The translations under genes and the position numbers were made by a program. DNA of 64,000 bases from Zingiber officinale (taxonomy: Eukaryota; Streptophyta; Magnoliopsida; Zingiberales; Zingiberaceae). Shown in pieces: positions 10,521 to 19,440 of the stretch. The notes under the pieces were generated by a model, which was not told the DNA's origin, did not search any database, and saw only the letters and a list, made by a program, of their open reading frames with translations. Location: positions 8,513,600-8,577,599 of the forward strand of contig NC_056001.1 of NCBI RefSeq assembly GCF_018446385.1, written 5' to 3'. Within the stretch, counting starts at the first letter, position 1, and every line of letters begins with the position of its first letter.

Positions 10521-11977
10521 AGAATGGAAGGCTCCGACGAGCTGTTGAAGCTGGATTTCTCGTGAATTGGAGCTGTCGACTCTCGCACTTCTCTTGTATT
10601 CGTCTGTCTTGCCAATCTGCGGATTTGCTTCATCACCTTTCTTTTTTTGTCTAACGCCCAAGAAGCCTCCTTTGCTCCGAACAGGCACTTCTGGGGATTT
10701 AGCTTGACTCCATATTTGCGCAGCGTTCGGAAGGTTTCTTCCATATCCTGGAAAAGATCGGCCGCTCGGACGGATTTGATAAGAATGTCGTCCACATAGA
10801 CTTCCAGATTACGCCCGATCTGCTCCTTGAACACCTTGTTCATCAAGCGTTGATAGGTGGCCCCGACATTCTTCAATTCGAGCAGCATCACATTATAGCA
10901 ATATGTGCCGTCGGCCGTTACGAAGCTTACTTTTTCTTGATCTTCCCGGGCGAGCGACACTTGATGATATCCTTGATAGGCGTCAAGCATGCAAATTAAT
11001 TCGCAGCCGGCCGTAGAGTCCACCAGCTGATCTATCCGTGGCAGAGGATAGAAGTCCTTGGGGCATGCTTTGTTTAAGTCCCGAAAGTCGATGCAGACTC
11101 TCCACTTGCCGCCCGGCTTGGAGACTAATACTACGTTAGCCAGCCAGCTCGGGAACTGCACTTCTCGTATGTGGCCGGCCTCCAGAAGTTTTTCTACTTC
11201 CGCCCGGATGATGGCATTCTGCTCGACACTGAAATCCCTTTTTCTCTGCTTCACTGGCCGAGCGTCCGGTCGGACATGCAATTCATGCTGCGCTAGGCTC
11301 GGCGAAATTCCGGGTAACTCATGTGTCGACCAGACGAAGACATCATGATTTCGTTGGAGGCATTGGATCAGTTCCTCCTTCTGCTTCTCCTCCAGGTCAG
11401 AGGCGATAAAAGTCGTAGCCTCCGATCGGGTCGGATGGATCTGGACCTCCTCCTTTTCCTCATAAATTAAAGTAGGAGATTTCTCAGTTATGGCGTGTAC
11501 CTCGATTCGGGGCGCCTTCCGAGCGGAATTAGCTTCTGCTCTGACCATTTCGATGTAACATCGCCGAGCTGCTAGCTGGTCTCCTCGTACTTCTCCCACT
11601 TTGTCTTCCACGGGGAACTTGATCTTCTGATGGAAGGTTGAGACGATCGCTCGGAATTCGCTGAGCGCCGGTCGTCCCAAAATGACGTTGTAGGACGAGG
11701 GAGAGTCGACCACCACGAAATTTATGGTCCTAGTCCTCCTGAGCGGCTCCTCTCCCAGCGAAGTGGCCAGCCGGATCTGTCCGACCGGCTGAACTTCGTT
11801 ACCCGTAAACCCATAGAGCGGGGTTGTCATGGGTAGCAGCTCGGCTCGATCAATTTGCAGCTGATCGAACGCCTTCTTGAATATGATGCTGACCGAGCTC
11901 CCTGTGTCAACGAATATGCGGTGGATAGTGTAATTTGTTATTACCGCTTTAATGAGTAGAGCATCGTCGTGGGGCAC
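10496..11977 (-). pseudogene. Element A pol, first part: protease and reverse transcriptase, 3' end broken
   Basis: The frame is the same as gag, separated from it by one UAG. Protease has FVDTGSS with the catalytic Asp about residue 24 of this segment. RT shows PSWLANVVLVSKPGGKWRVC, LDAYQGYHQV and the YVDD box at residues 394-397. The usual MPFGLKN is MLLELKN here. After CLFGAK the sequence diverges from element B and about 75 bp are missing near 10560-10690, so the frame runs on through unrelated residues to a stop at 10496. The thumb/connection part is therefore lost. The first Met at 11977 is only the first in the segment, not a true start. Confidence 0.88.
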
Positions 11978-12292
11978 TTCAACTCCTTCTAAGTCCCCGG
12001 GTCCGAAGGTGATTTCCGGTCCACTTGCCCGCTCCTGGCTGCAACCGACCGCGTGGATCTGGAGCTGCCGGACGCCCGCCTTTCTGGCTCGGTTGGAGTC
12101 TCCTCCGGTCGGCCCACCAGCAATAACGTTGATCTCGCCTCGGGAAGTGTTGCTTCTGTTTTCCTCTTCCCGAGCGGACGGCCGGGACCGCTCTCTGGAC
12201 GCTCGGCGATTCTCCTGTCTTGGAGATCGGTGCCGATCGGGCGTCTGCTGATGTCGCCTCTCGGTGTGAATCCGGTCGGCTTCATGGGTCCT

Positions 12293-13444
12293 CTATCTTC
12301 GGTCGACGGAAGGAGACCGTCGTTCAGCCTTCCTGGGCACGGGATTAGCCACGAAGGGAAGACTTCGACAATCCCTCGTGTTGTGCGTATCTGTCTGGTG
12401 GAAGGAGCAGAACATAGGGGTCCATTTCTTTTTTGGCTTGATCCGAGCGGCAGCTACTTCTTGAACTTGGGTCCTAACACGAGGGGAGCGGATTGCTTCG
12501 GCCCTTGGTCCTCTAGGCGGCTGATGAGCGGCCTGCTGTCTCCGTTCGGCCTGAATAGGCGTCCTCTCGGTTGGAGTTTCCTTTTTCCGGGCGACTTGCG
12601 CTTCTTCTACGTTGATGTATTCATTGGCTTGGTGTAGCATGTGATCATAATCTCGGGGCGGCTTTCGGATGAGCGACCGGAAGAAGTCCCCATCCACTAG
12701 GCCTTGTGTGAAGGCATTCATCATGGTCTCTGATGTAGCCGTTGGAATATCCATTGCCACCTTGTTGAACCGCTGGATGTAAGTTCGAAGTGATTCTCTC
12801 GGCTCCTGCTTGATGGCGAACAAGCTGACACTTGTCTTCTGATAACGCCGACTGCTGGCGAAGTGGTGGAGGAAGGCCGTTCGGAAGTCTTTGAAACTTG
12901 TGATGGATCCGTCCGGCAGCCTCCGAAACCACCGTTGAGCCGATCCCGAGAGAGTTGTAAGGAAGACGCGGCACTTTACTCCATCTGTATATTGATGGAG
13001 TGTAGCTGTGTTATCAAACTTACCCAGATGATCATCCGGGTCCGTTGTTCCGTTGTACTCGCCGATCGTCGGAGGCACGTAGTGCTTGGGTAGAGGGTCT
13101 CGTAGAATAGCCTCCGAGAATTGGCGATTGATCCGCTCGGGAGATGAGTCCGCCCGGGGAGCTTTCCCTTTTCTGTCATCCCGCCTTGGCATTTCGTCTG
13201 AAGAAGAGCCTCTATCTCTTCGAGTTGGTGCGGCTTCAGGGGTGCGAAATAAGGCCCGGTGAAATGCGACGGTGGCTGGAGGTGCTTCCGCTCGGCCACC
13301 CGACGCAGATGTTGCTTGTTGCTCCGGCCGTTCGGCCGCTGCTTTCTGTTTTTGTTCCACAAGTTTGGCGGCCCTTATCTCGACCAGAGCTTCGAGTTCT
13401 TCCGTCGAAAGCGCCACCGTGTGTTGTCGTCCAGCCTCATCCAT
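12293..13444 (-). CDS. Element A gag
   Basis: The ATG at 13444 lies 26 bp inside the primer-binding site and is shared with element B. The 383-residue product has a charged N terminus (AERPEQQA), a Retrotrans_gag-type helical core at about residues 115-280 (HYVPPTIGEYNGTTDPDDHL, RWFRRLPDGSI, YIQRFNKVAMDIPTA) and an Arg/Pro-rich linker. A zinc-knuckle variant C346-x2-H349-x4-H354-x4-C359 follows. Gag forms the particle and binds RNA. The reading stops at a TAG (12293-12295) that is CAA in element B. The same frame then continues into protease, so the intended product is a gag-pro-pol fusion. Confidence 0.88.
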   Translation of the reverse strand: MDEAGRQHTVALSTEELEALVEIRAAKLVEQKQKAAAERPEQQATSASGGRAEAPPATVAFHRALFRTPEAAPTRRDRGSSSDEMPRRDDRKGKAPRADSSPERINRQFSEAILRDPLPKHYVPPTIGEYNGTTDPDDHLGKFDNTATLHQYTDGVKCRVFLTTLSGSAQRWFRRLPDGSITSFKDFRTAFLHHFASSRRYQKTSVSLFAIKQEPRESLRTYIQRFNKVAMDIPTATSETMMNAFTQGLVDGDFFRSLIRKPPRDYDHMLHQANEYINVEEAQVARKKETPTERTPIQAERRQQAAHQPPRGPRAEAIRSPRVRTQVQEVAAARIKPKKKWTPMFCSFHQTDTHNTRDCRSLPFVANPVPRKAERRSPSVDRR

Positions 13445-13470
13445 TGTTTCCAGTCGGATGCAGGAGCGTT

Positions 13471-13489
13471 CCCACAGACGGCGCCAATT
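13471..13489 (-). other. Primer-binding site of element A
   Basis: On the minus strand TTGGCGCCGTCTGTGGGAA begins 2 bases after the 5' LTR end. The identical block is at 17731-17749 in element B. TGG at the 5' end fits the CCA tail of a tRNA. I did not match it to a particular tRNA. Confidence 0.8.
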
Positions 13490-14167
13490 TGATCCTGTCC
13501 GAACCAGGAGTCAACGGACACTGGGCACGTGGCGCTCCCTGCTGAATCCTCGAATGCTCCGGCGAACCTGCAGCAAAAACCGAGCCAGGAGGGGTGTCCC
13601 GGCGACGGCCCTCCGACGCTCAAGTCAGGCGAGGAATAACGAAAAGGTGGCCTCAAGATCAAGACTTTCGTACCTCCGGTGAAGAAATGGGGGCCTTATA
13701 TAGACCTATTGAAGAAGCCTGAGCACGCCAATCGAAGCGATCACCTGCTTTCGATCATGCCCAGGTATGGGTCTGTCAGAAGGACATCACTAAGGTCATA
13801 CCGTTACTGTATCCACCTCTCCATGATGTGACGGCGAGATCCTCCATCGTGCGATCTTGTGTACGGCCTAATCATCAGACATGCTTCTGCTGATATCTCA
13901 TAACCCGAGCCGAGCGCATAGGCCGCTCGGCCACCTTTGTACCCTCGCCCTTATCCTGGCCGGACGGACCACCCGATCGGCCCTTCGGTCCCAGCCGAGC
14001 GGACTTCCGCTCGGCCCTTCGATCCTCCTGCCTTGGCGTCGGAAACCCAAGCCCATGGATGAGTTATCTCTAGCTCCGCTCGGACCATTACCCACTTGGC
14101 CAGCCCTCCATCCGTCCTTAGGCTGGGACCCTTCAGAAGGTGGGCCCCCATTCTTACCGCCGGATCA
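13490..14167 (-). repeat. 5' LTR of element A (678 bp)
   Basis: It carries the TG...CA termini and TATATAA on the minus strand at 13696-13702, about 200 bp before the primer-binding site, so it should start the sense transcript of element A. It contains the 16 bp missing from the other LTR. Confidence 0.93.
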
Positions 14168-14660
14168 GATAACATTTAAAATTTAGACATCTATAATAAA
14201 TTATATTTAATTCTTCTTTTTGAATCATTAATGTTTTCTATTTTATAATAAATATGAATTATTTCATTTCTTTTATTCAGAATATTTATTTCTAATTTAC
14301 AAAAGAGTTCAAAGTGTTGACAGCTAGCAGTCAATTTTCATTTTTGACATCCTTCAACATTGAAATAATTTCGTATATAATCTCCATCTCATCAAGAATT
14401 TTTATTTCAAATGTTAATAAATATGAGATTATACGAAAAAATAATGTAAATAAGAAAATAAATATTAAAAAATAAATTAAAGACAATTTTAAATTGATTC
14501 ATTAGTAAATTGGAACTAATTTTTAAAATATTAAAAATTGAAAAAAATAAAAATTATTTAAGACTAATAAAATTAAATTAGAAAATATTTAAAATTGAGA
14601 CATCTATAAAAAATTATATTTAATTCTTATTATTTAATAATTAATATTTTTTATTTAAAA
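14168..14660. repeat. Rest of duplicated host segment copy 1, then copy 2
   Basis: From 14168 to about 14290 the sequence resumes copy 1, interrupted at 2582. From about 14336 to 14650 a second diverged copy follows. Where copy 1 has AAATTAGATAA-[element]-GATAACATTTAAAATTT, copy 2 reads AAATTAGAAAATATTTAAAA, so it preserves the unoccupied form of the insertion site. No coding potential. Confidence 0.75.
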
Positions 14661-15829
14661 TATTTATTTCGATCTAGTGGGCACCAGGATTATAGTATAG
14701 GATTTATGCTATAAACTTTCGTTCTAAATTCATCTGGGCAGATTTTATATATATATATTTTGTTGTGTTATTCGGTGGACTCATTCGGACTGAACTCGAT
14801 GTGCTTGGATTAAGTTCATGTGCCCGTGTGCGACATCCAGACGCCTAAATTTATCTGTGTAAATTTTTTTAGTTTTTTTTTGTAATTTTAAGATATATTA
14901 TATGAATTTAAAGTTTAAAATTTGAAGATTTATGAGTTAGGTTATAACATGTTTGAACCAATAAAGATTTAAATTTCCTTCTTAATTTATAGTATTAAGA
15001 TTAAAAAATTTAGTTATTCTTGAGACATCCATTCTTTTTATTATATTATCAATAAATTTTTTATTTATTTTTTATCAAATTATTATTTTTATATAAATAA
15101 ATGTATAAAATTTAAAATACTAATCTAATTAAAATATTAATTAATATTATATATAGTAAATGAAATTATAAATAAAAAATGTAAAAATATAAATGAAAAT
15201 AAATGAAAAATATAAATAAATTAATAGTGGCGTCATAAACAAATTGAAGAAGTTTAAGAGTAGGGTTTTTAATTTTAGATGACAGTGATGTGATAAAGAA
15301 TAAATATTTGTAAAAGGTTTACTATTAACAGATGGTATTTGACATTCCATTTTAATGCCGTGTTGATTGATTTTGATGCTGAGTCAGCCGATTATTGTGT
15401 TCCAATCTCTCTTTATTATTAAATACTAAAAATTGTAAAGCCACGAAAATTACCAAATATAAACAAATCTCAACAAATGACGGATGAAATTCTTCAATTT
15501 ATTGCTACGTCTAATTATTGAAAATAAAAAATTATTTACTTACATTTCTTCAAATATTTAATTTTGAATCGCGTGCTAGATTGGCCATTAGATTTTGTCC
15601 TGTAATGGCAACTTGATTTCCAGTCATCCAGAGGCATTGATAACTATCATCATCTCAGCAATTTAATTTATACAAAAAGATTACTGTACTTACCTTATGG
15701 CACATATTCGTTCGTGTGCATTAAGTTTTTTTTTAAAGTTTAGGATTTAAGATTTAGATTTAATATTTTTTTTTTTTTGAAGATTTAGAATTTATGTTTA
15801 TGATTTTGAATTTAGAATATAATATTTAC

Positions 15830-15898
<69 letters not shown>

Positions 15899-16084
15899 CA
15901 CACAGATGTGCATATGAATGATACCTCTTCGTTTCGAAGCTTGTCCTTTTTTTGCTAGTCGCTATCGCTACTGAATCGCTCACTATCAAAAGCATCGCTC
16001 CATGGGTAGATATGATATGCTAAGGATGACGATAGCGACCCATGAACGAGCTTCTACTTGCGGTTGATCCACGTCGCTAGCGAT
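14661..16084. other. AT-rich host DNA with a (TA)n microsatellite
   Basis: No gene recognised. A pure (TA)n tract of about 64 bp occupies 15832-15895. Mononucleotide T and A runs are frequent. Between 15900 and 16084 the base composition rises toward 45 percent G+C without a recognisable motif. Confidence 0.6.
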
Positions 16085-17022
16085 GGGACCAAGGGGGGGG
16101 GGGGTGTGTATGAAGGGGTGAATAGCCTCTCTCGCTTCGAAGAAGATAAGTTGCAACGAAATACTTGAAGTAAAAAATTCTTCAATACTAACACGAGGAT
16201 TTAATTAAGATCCATCTCTTTAAGGTGACTAATCTAATGATCCACACAATGCACACATTTGCACTATGAAAATACTCCTTCTCGAAAATAATCCAGAGGC
16301 GGAAAATAAGTCTCGGACAAGCTCACAACATAAAATATACCAAGAAGAGCAAAAATAAATACAATAAAATCTTACACGAGATTACAACAATTAAATCTTA
16401 GTTTACTCTCTTCTTATTGCTCAAATTTGCCTCTTGGTAGAAGTAAATGCAATAGCACTTAGCTCCAAGAACTGATTTTAGTGTTGTTGTGGAGAATGGT
16501 CACTGATCCGGCGGTAAGAATGCGGGGCCCACCTTCTGAAGGGTCCCAACCTAAGGACGGATGGAGGGCTGGCCAAGCGGGTAATGGTCCGAGCGGAGCT
16601 AGAGATAAGGGTCGCCAAACTTGTGTGTATGAAGGGGTGAATAGCCTCTCTCGCTTCGAAGAAGATAAGTTGCAACGAAATACTTGAAGTAAAAAATTCT
16701 TCAATACTAACACGAGGATTTAATTAAGATTCATCTCTTTAAGGTGACTAATCTAATGATCCACACAATGCACACATTTGCACTATGAAAATACTCCTTC
16801 TCGAAAATAATCCAGAGGCGGAAAATAAGTCTCGGACAAGCTCACAACATAAAATATACCAAGAAGAGCAAAAATAAATACAATAAAATCTTACACGAGA
16901 TTACAACAATTAAATCTTAGTTTACTCTCTTCTTATTGCTCAAATTTGCCTCTTGGTAGAAGTCAATGCAATAGCACTTAGCTCCAAGAACTGATTTTAG
17001 TGTTGTTGTGGAGAATGGTCAC
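16085..17022 (-). mobile_element. Split copia-type LTR, part 1, containing a 519-bp tandem duplication
   Basis: The GGGGTGAATAGCCTCTC phrase marks the 3' end of a copia LTR lying on the minus strand, like GGGGTGAATTG at 30015 and 33400. A G12 run is at 16093-16104. Two copies of the next block are present, 16105-16623 and 16624-17127. The first includes 105 bp of the element B LTR (16504-16608) and 17 bp of its gag (16609-16625). The LTR is cut at 17022 by element B and continues at 28755. Confidence 0.65.
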
Positions 17023-17728
17023 TGATCCGGCGGTAAGAATGCGGGGCCCACCTTCTGAAGGGTCCCAACCTAAGGACGGATGGAGGGCTGGCCAAGCGGG
17101 TAATGGTCCGAGCGGAGCTAGAGATAACCCATCCATGGGCTTGGGTTTCCGACGCCAAGGCAGGAAGACCGAAGGGCCGAGCGGAAGTCCGCTCGGCTGG
17201 GACCGAAGGGCCGATCGGGTGGTCCATTCGGCCAGGATAGGGGCGAGGGTACAAAGGTGGCCGAGCGGCCTATGCGCTCAGCTCGGGATATGGGATATCA
17301 ACAGAAGGATGATTAGGCCGTACATAAGATCGCACGATGGAGGATCTTGCCGTCACATCATGGAAAGGTTGATACAGTAGCAGTATGGTCTCATGGACGT
17401 CTGCCTGACAGATCCATATTTGGGCATGGCCCTTCTGACAGACCCATACCTGGGCATGGTCAAAGGCAGGTGGTTGCTTCGACTGGCGCGCCCAGGCTTC
17501 TTCGAGAGGTCTATATAAGGCCTCCATTTCTTCACCGGAGGTATGGGAGAAAAATCTTCATCTTGAGACCACCTATTCGTTATTCTTCGCCTGACTTGAG
17601 CGTCGGAGGGCCGTTGCCGGGACACCCCTCCCGGCTCGGTTTTGCTGCAGGTTCGCCGGAGCGCTCAAGGATCCAGCAGGGAGCACCACGTGCCCAGTGT
17701 CCGTTGACTCCTGGTTCGGACAGGATCA
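17023..17728 (+). repeat. 5' LTR of element B (706 bp)
   Basis: It runs TGATCCGG to GGATCA with TATATAA at 17513-17519. The expected transcription start is about 30 bp further on. A CpG-rich U3 carries repeated CCGNNCGG words. Confidence 0.93.
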
Positions 17729-17750
17729 AATTGGCGCCGTCTGTGGGAAC
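17729..17750 (+). other. Primer-binding site of element B
   Basis: AATTGGCGCCGTCTGTGGGA directly follows the 5' LTR and is identical to that of element A. Confidence 0.8.
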
Positions 17751-17773
17751 GCACCTGCATCCGAACAAGAACG

Positions 17774-19210
17774 ATGGACGAGGCTGGACGACAACACACG
17801 GTGGCGCTTTCGACGGAAGAACTCGAAGCTCTAGTCGAGATAAGGGTCGCCAAACTTGTGGAACAAAAATAGAAAGCAGCGGCCGAACGGCCGGAGCAAC
17901 AAGCCACATCTGCGTCGGGCGACCGAGCGGAAGCACCTCCAGCCACCGTCGCATTCCACCGGGCCTTATTTCGCACCGCTGAAGCCGCGCCAGCTCGGAG
18001 AGATAGAGGCTCTTCTTCAGACGAAATGCCAAGGCGGGATGACAGAAAAGGGAAAGCTCCCCGGGCGGACTCATCTCCCGAGCGGATCAATCGCCAATTC
18101 TCGGAGGCCATTCTACGAGACCCTCTACCCAAGCACTACGTGCCTCCGACGATCGGCGAGTACAACGGAACAACGGACCCGGATGATCATCTGGGTAAGT
18201 TTGATAACACAGCTACACTCCATCAATATACAGATGGAGTAAAGTGCCGCGTTTTCCTTACAACTCTCTCGGGATCGGCTCAACGGTGGTTTCGGAGGCT
18301 GCCGGACGGATCCATCGCTAGCTTTAAGGACTTCCGAACGGCCTTCCTCCACCACTTCGCTAGCAGTCGGCGTTATCAGAAGACAAGTGTCAGCTTGTTC
18401 GCCATCAAACAAGAGCCGAGAGAATCGCTTCGAGCTTACATTCAGCGGTTCAACCAAGTGGCGATGGATATCCCAACAGCCACATCGGAGACGATGATGA
18501 ATGCCTTCACGCAAGGCCTTGTAGATGGGGACTTCTTCCGGTCGCTCATCCGAAAGCCGCCCCGAGATTATGATCACATGCTGCATCGGGCCAACGAATA
18601 CATAAATGTGGAAGAAGCGCAAGCCGCTCGGAAAAAGGAAACTCCAACCGAGCGGGCACCTGTTCAGGCCGAGCGGAAACAGCATGCCGCTCAGCAGCCA
18701 CCACGAGGACCGAGGGCCGAAGCAATCCGATCCCCCCACGCCAGATCGCACGTACAAGAAGTGGCTGCCGCTCGGCCCAAACCAAAGAAGAGGTGGACCC
18801 CTATGTTCTGCTCCTTCCACCAGACGGATACGCACAACACGAGGGATTGTCGAAGTCTTCTGTTCGTGGCTAATCCCGTTCCCAGGAAAGCCGAACGACG
18901 GTCTCCTCCCATCGACAGGAGACAAAGGACCCATGAAGCTGACCGGACCCGCACCGAGAGGCAACATCACCAGACGCCCGATCGGCACCGATCCCCAAGA
19001 CAGGAGAATCGCCGAGCGTCCAGAGAGCGGTCCCGGCCGTCCGCGCGGGAAGAGGAAAATAGAAGCAATACTTCCCAAGGTGAGATCAACGTTATTGCTG
19101 GTGGGCCGACCGGAGGAGACTCCAACCGAGCCAGAAAGGCGGGCGCCCGGCAGATCCAGATTCATGCGGTCGGAAGTGGACCGGAAATCACTTTCGGCCC
19201 GGAGACTTAG
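17774..19210 (+). pseudogene. Element B gag with an early UAG
   Basis: The ATG at 17774 gives MDEAGRQHTVALS, as in element A. Codon 33 (17870-17872) is TAG where A has CAG. The frame reopens and runs to 19210. It includes the gag core, the C-x2-H-x4-H-x4-C knuckle (CSFHQTDTHNTRDC) and an Arg/Ser-rich tail. Unlike A there is no stop after VDRR-equivalent residues, so gag would have run on toward protease before the frame breaks near 19206. A downstream Met at 18026 lies in the same frame and could start an N-truncated gag. Confidence 0.85.
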
Positions 19211-19440
19211 AGGAGTTGAAGTGCCCCACGACGCCTCGCTCATTAAAGCGGTAATAGCAAATTACACTATTCATCATATTTGTTGACACAGGAGCTCGGT
19301 CAACATCATATTCAAGAAGGCGTTCAATCGCAAATTGATCGAGCCGAGTCACGCCCATGACCACCCCGCCTATGGGTTTACGGCAACGAGGTCCATTGAT
19401 CGATGATCCTGGCTACTGGGAGAGGAGCCGCCGTAGGACC
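19211..19440 (+). pseudogene. Element B protease, broken
   Basis: Aligned to element A this stretch contains the DTG codons (GTTGACACAGG) but has lost a G immediately after them, several bases around CAATCGCAAATT, and about 30 bp before GGGAGAGGAG. The protease active site cannot be read in one frame with its neighbours. Confidence 0.75.

Larger units (their letters stand above)
2583..14167 (-). mobile_element. Element A: Tat-like Ty3/gypsy LTR retrotransposon, 11.6 kb
   Basis: Two LTRs start TGATCC and end GGATCA. They are flanked by an identical 5-bp duplication, GATAA, at 2578-2582 and 14168-14172. Reading on the minus strand the order is 5' LTR, primer-binding site, gag, protease, RT, RNase H, a second RNase H, integrase, spacer, tandem array, antisense gene, polypurine tract and 3' LTR. 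Gag-pol on one strand with an extra antisense ORF before the 3' LTR, plus dual RNase H domains, is the plan known for the Tat lineage. The copy is defective: a UAG between gag and protease, a deletion after the RT, and a frameshift in the antisense gene. Integrase is open. By eye the LTRs differ by 7 substitutions in 662 bp plus one 16-bp indel, about 1 percent, so the insertion is recent. Confidence 0.93.

Noticed and set aside
16093-16104. G12 run as a G-quadruplex or promoter element
   Set aside because: A single uninterrupted run next to a recombination join; more likely slippage or assembly noise.
17347-17982. A 211-codon frame running from the 5' LTR of element B into gag
   Set aside because: It crosses the LTR end and primer-binding site and lies in a different frame from gag.
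18125-19243. A 372-codon open frame antisense to element B gag
   Set aside because: It mirrors the gag codons. The counterpart opposite element A gag (12053-12637 and neighbours) is broken differently. No known domain, and GC-rich codon use explains open antisense frames.
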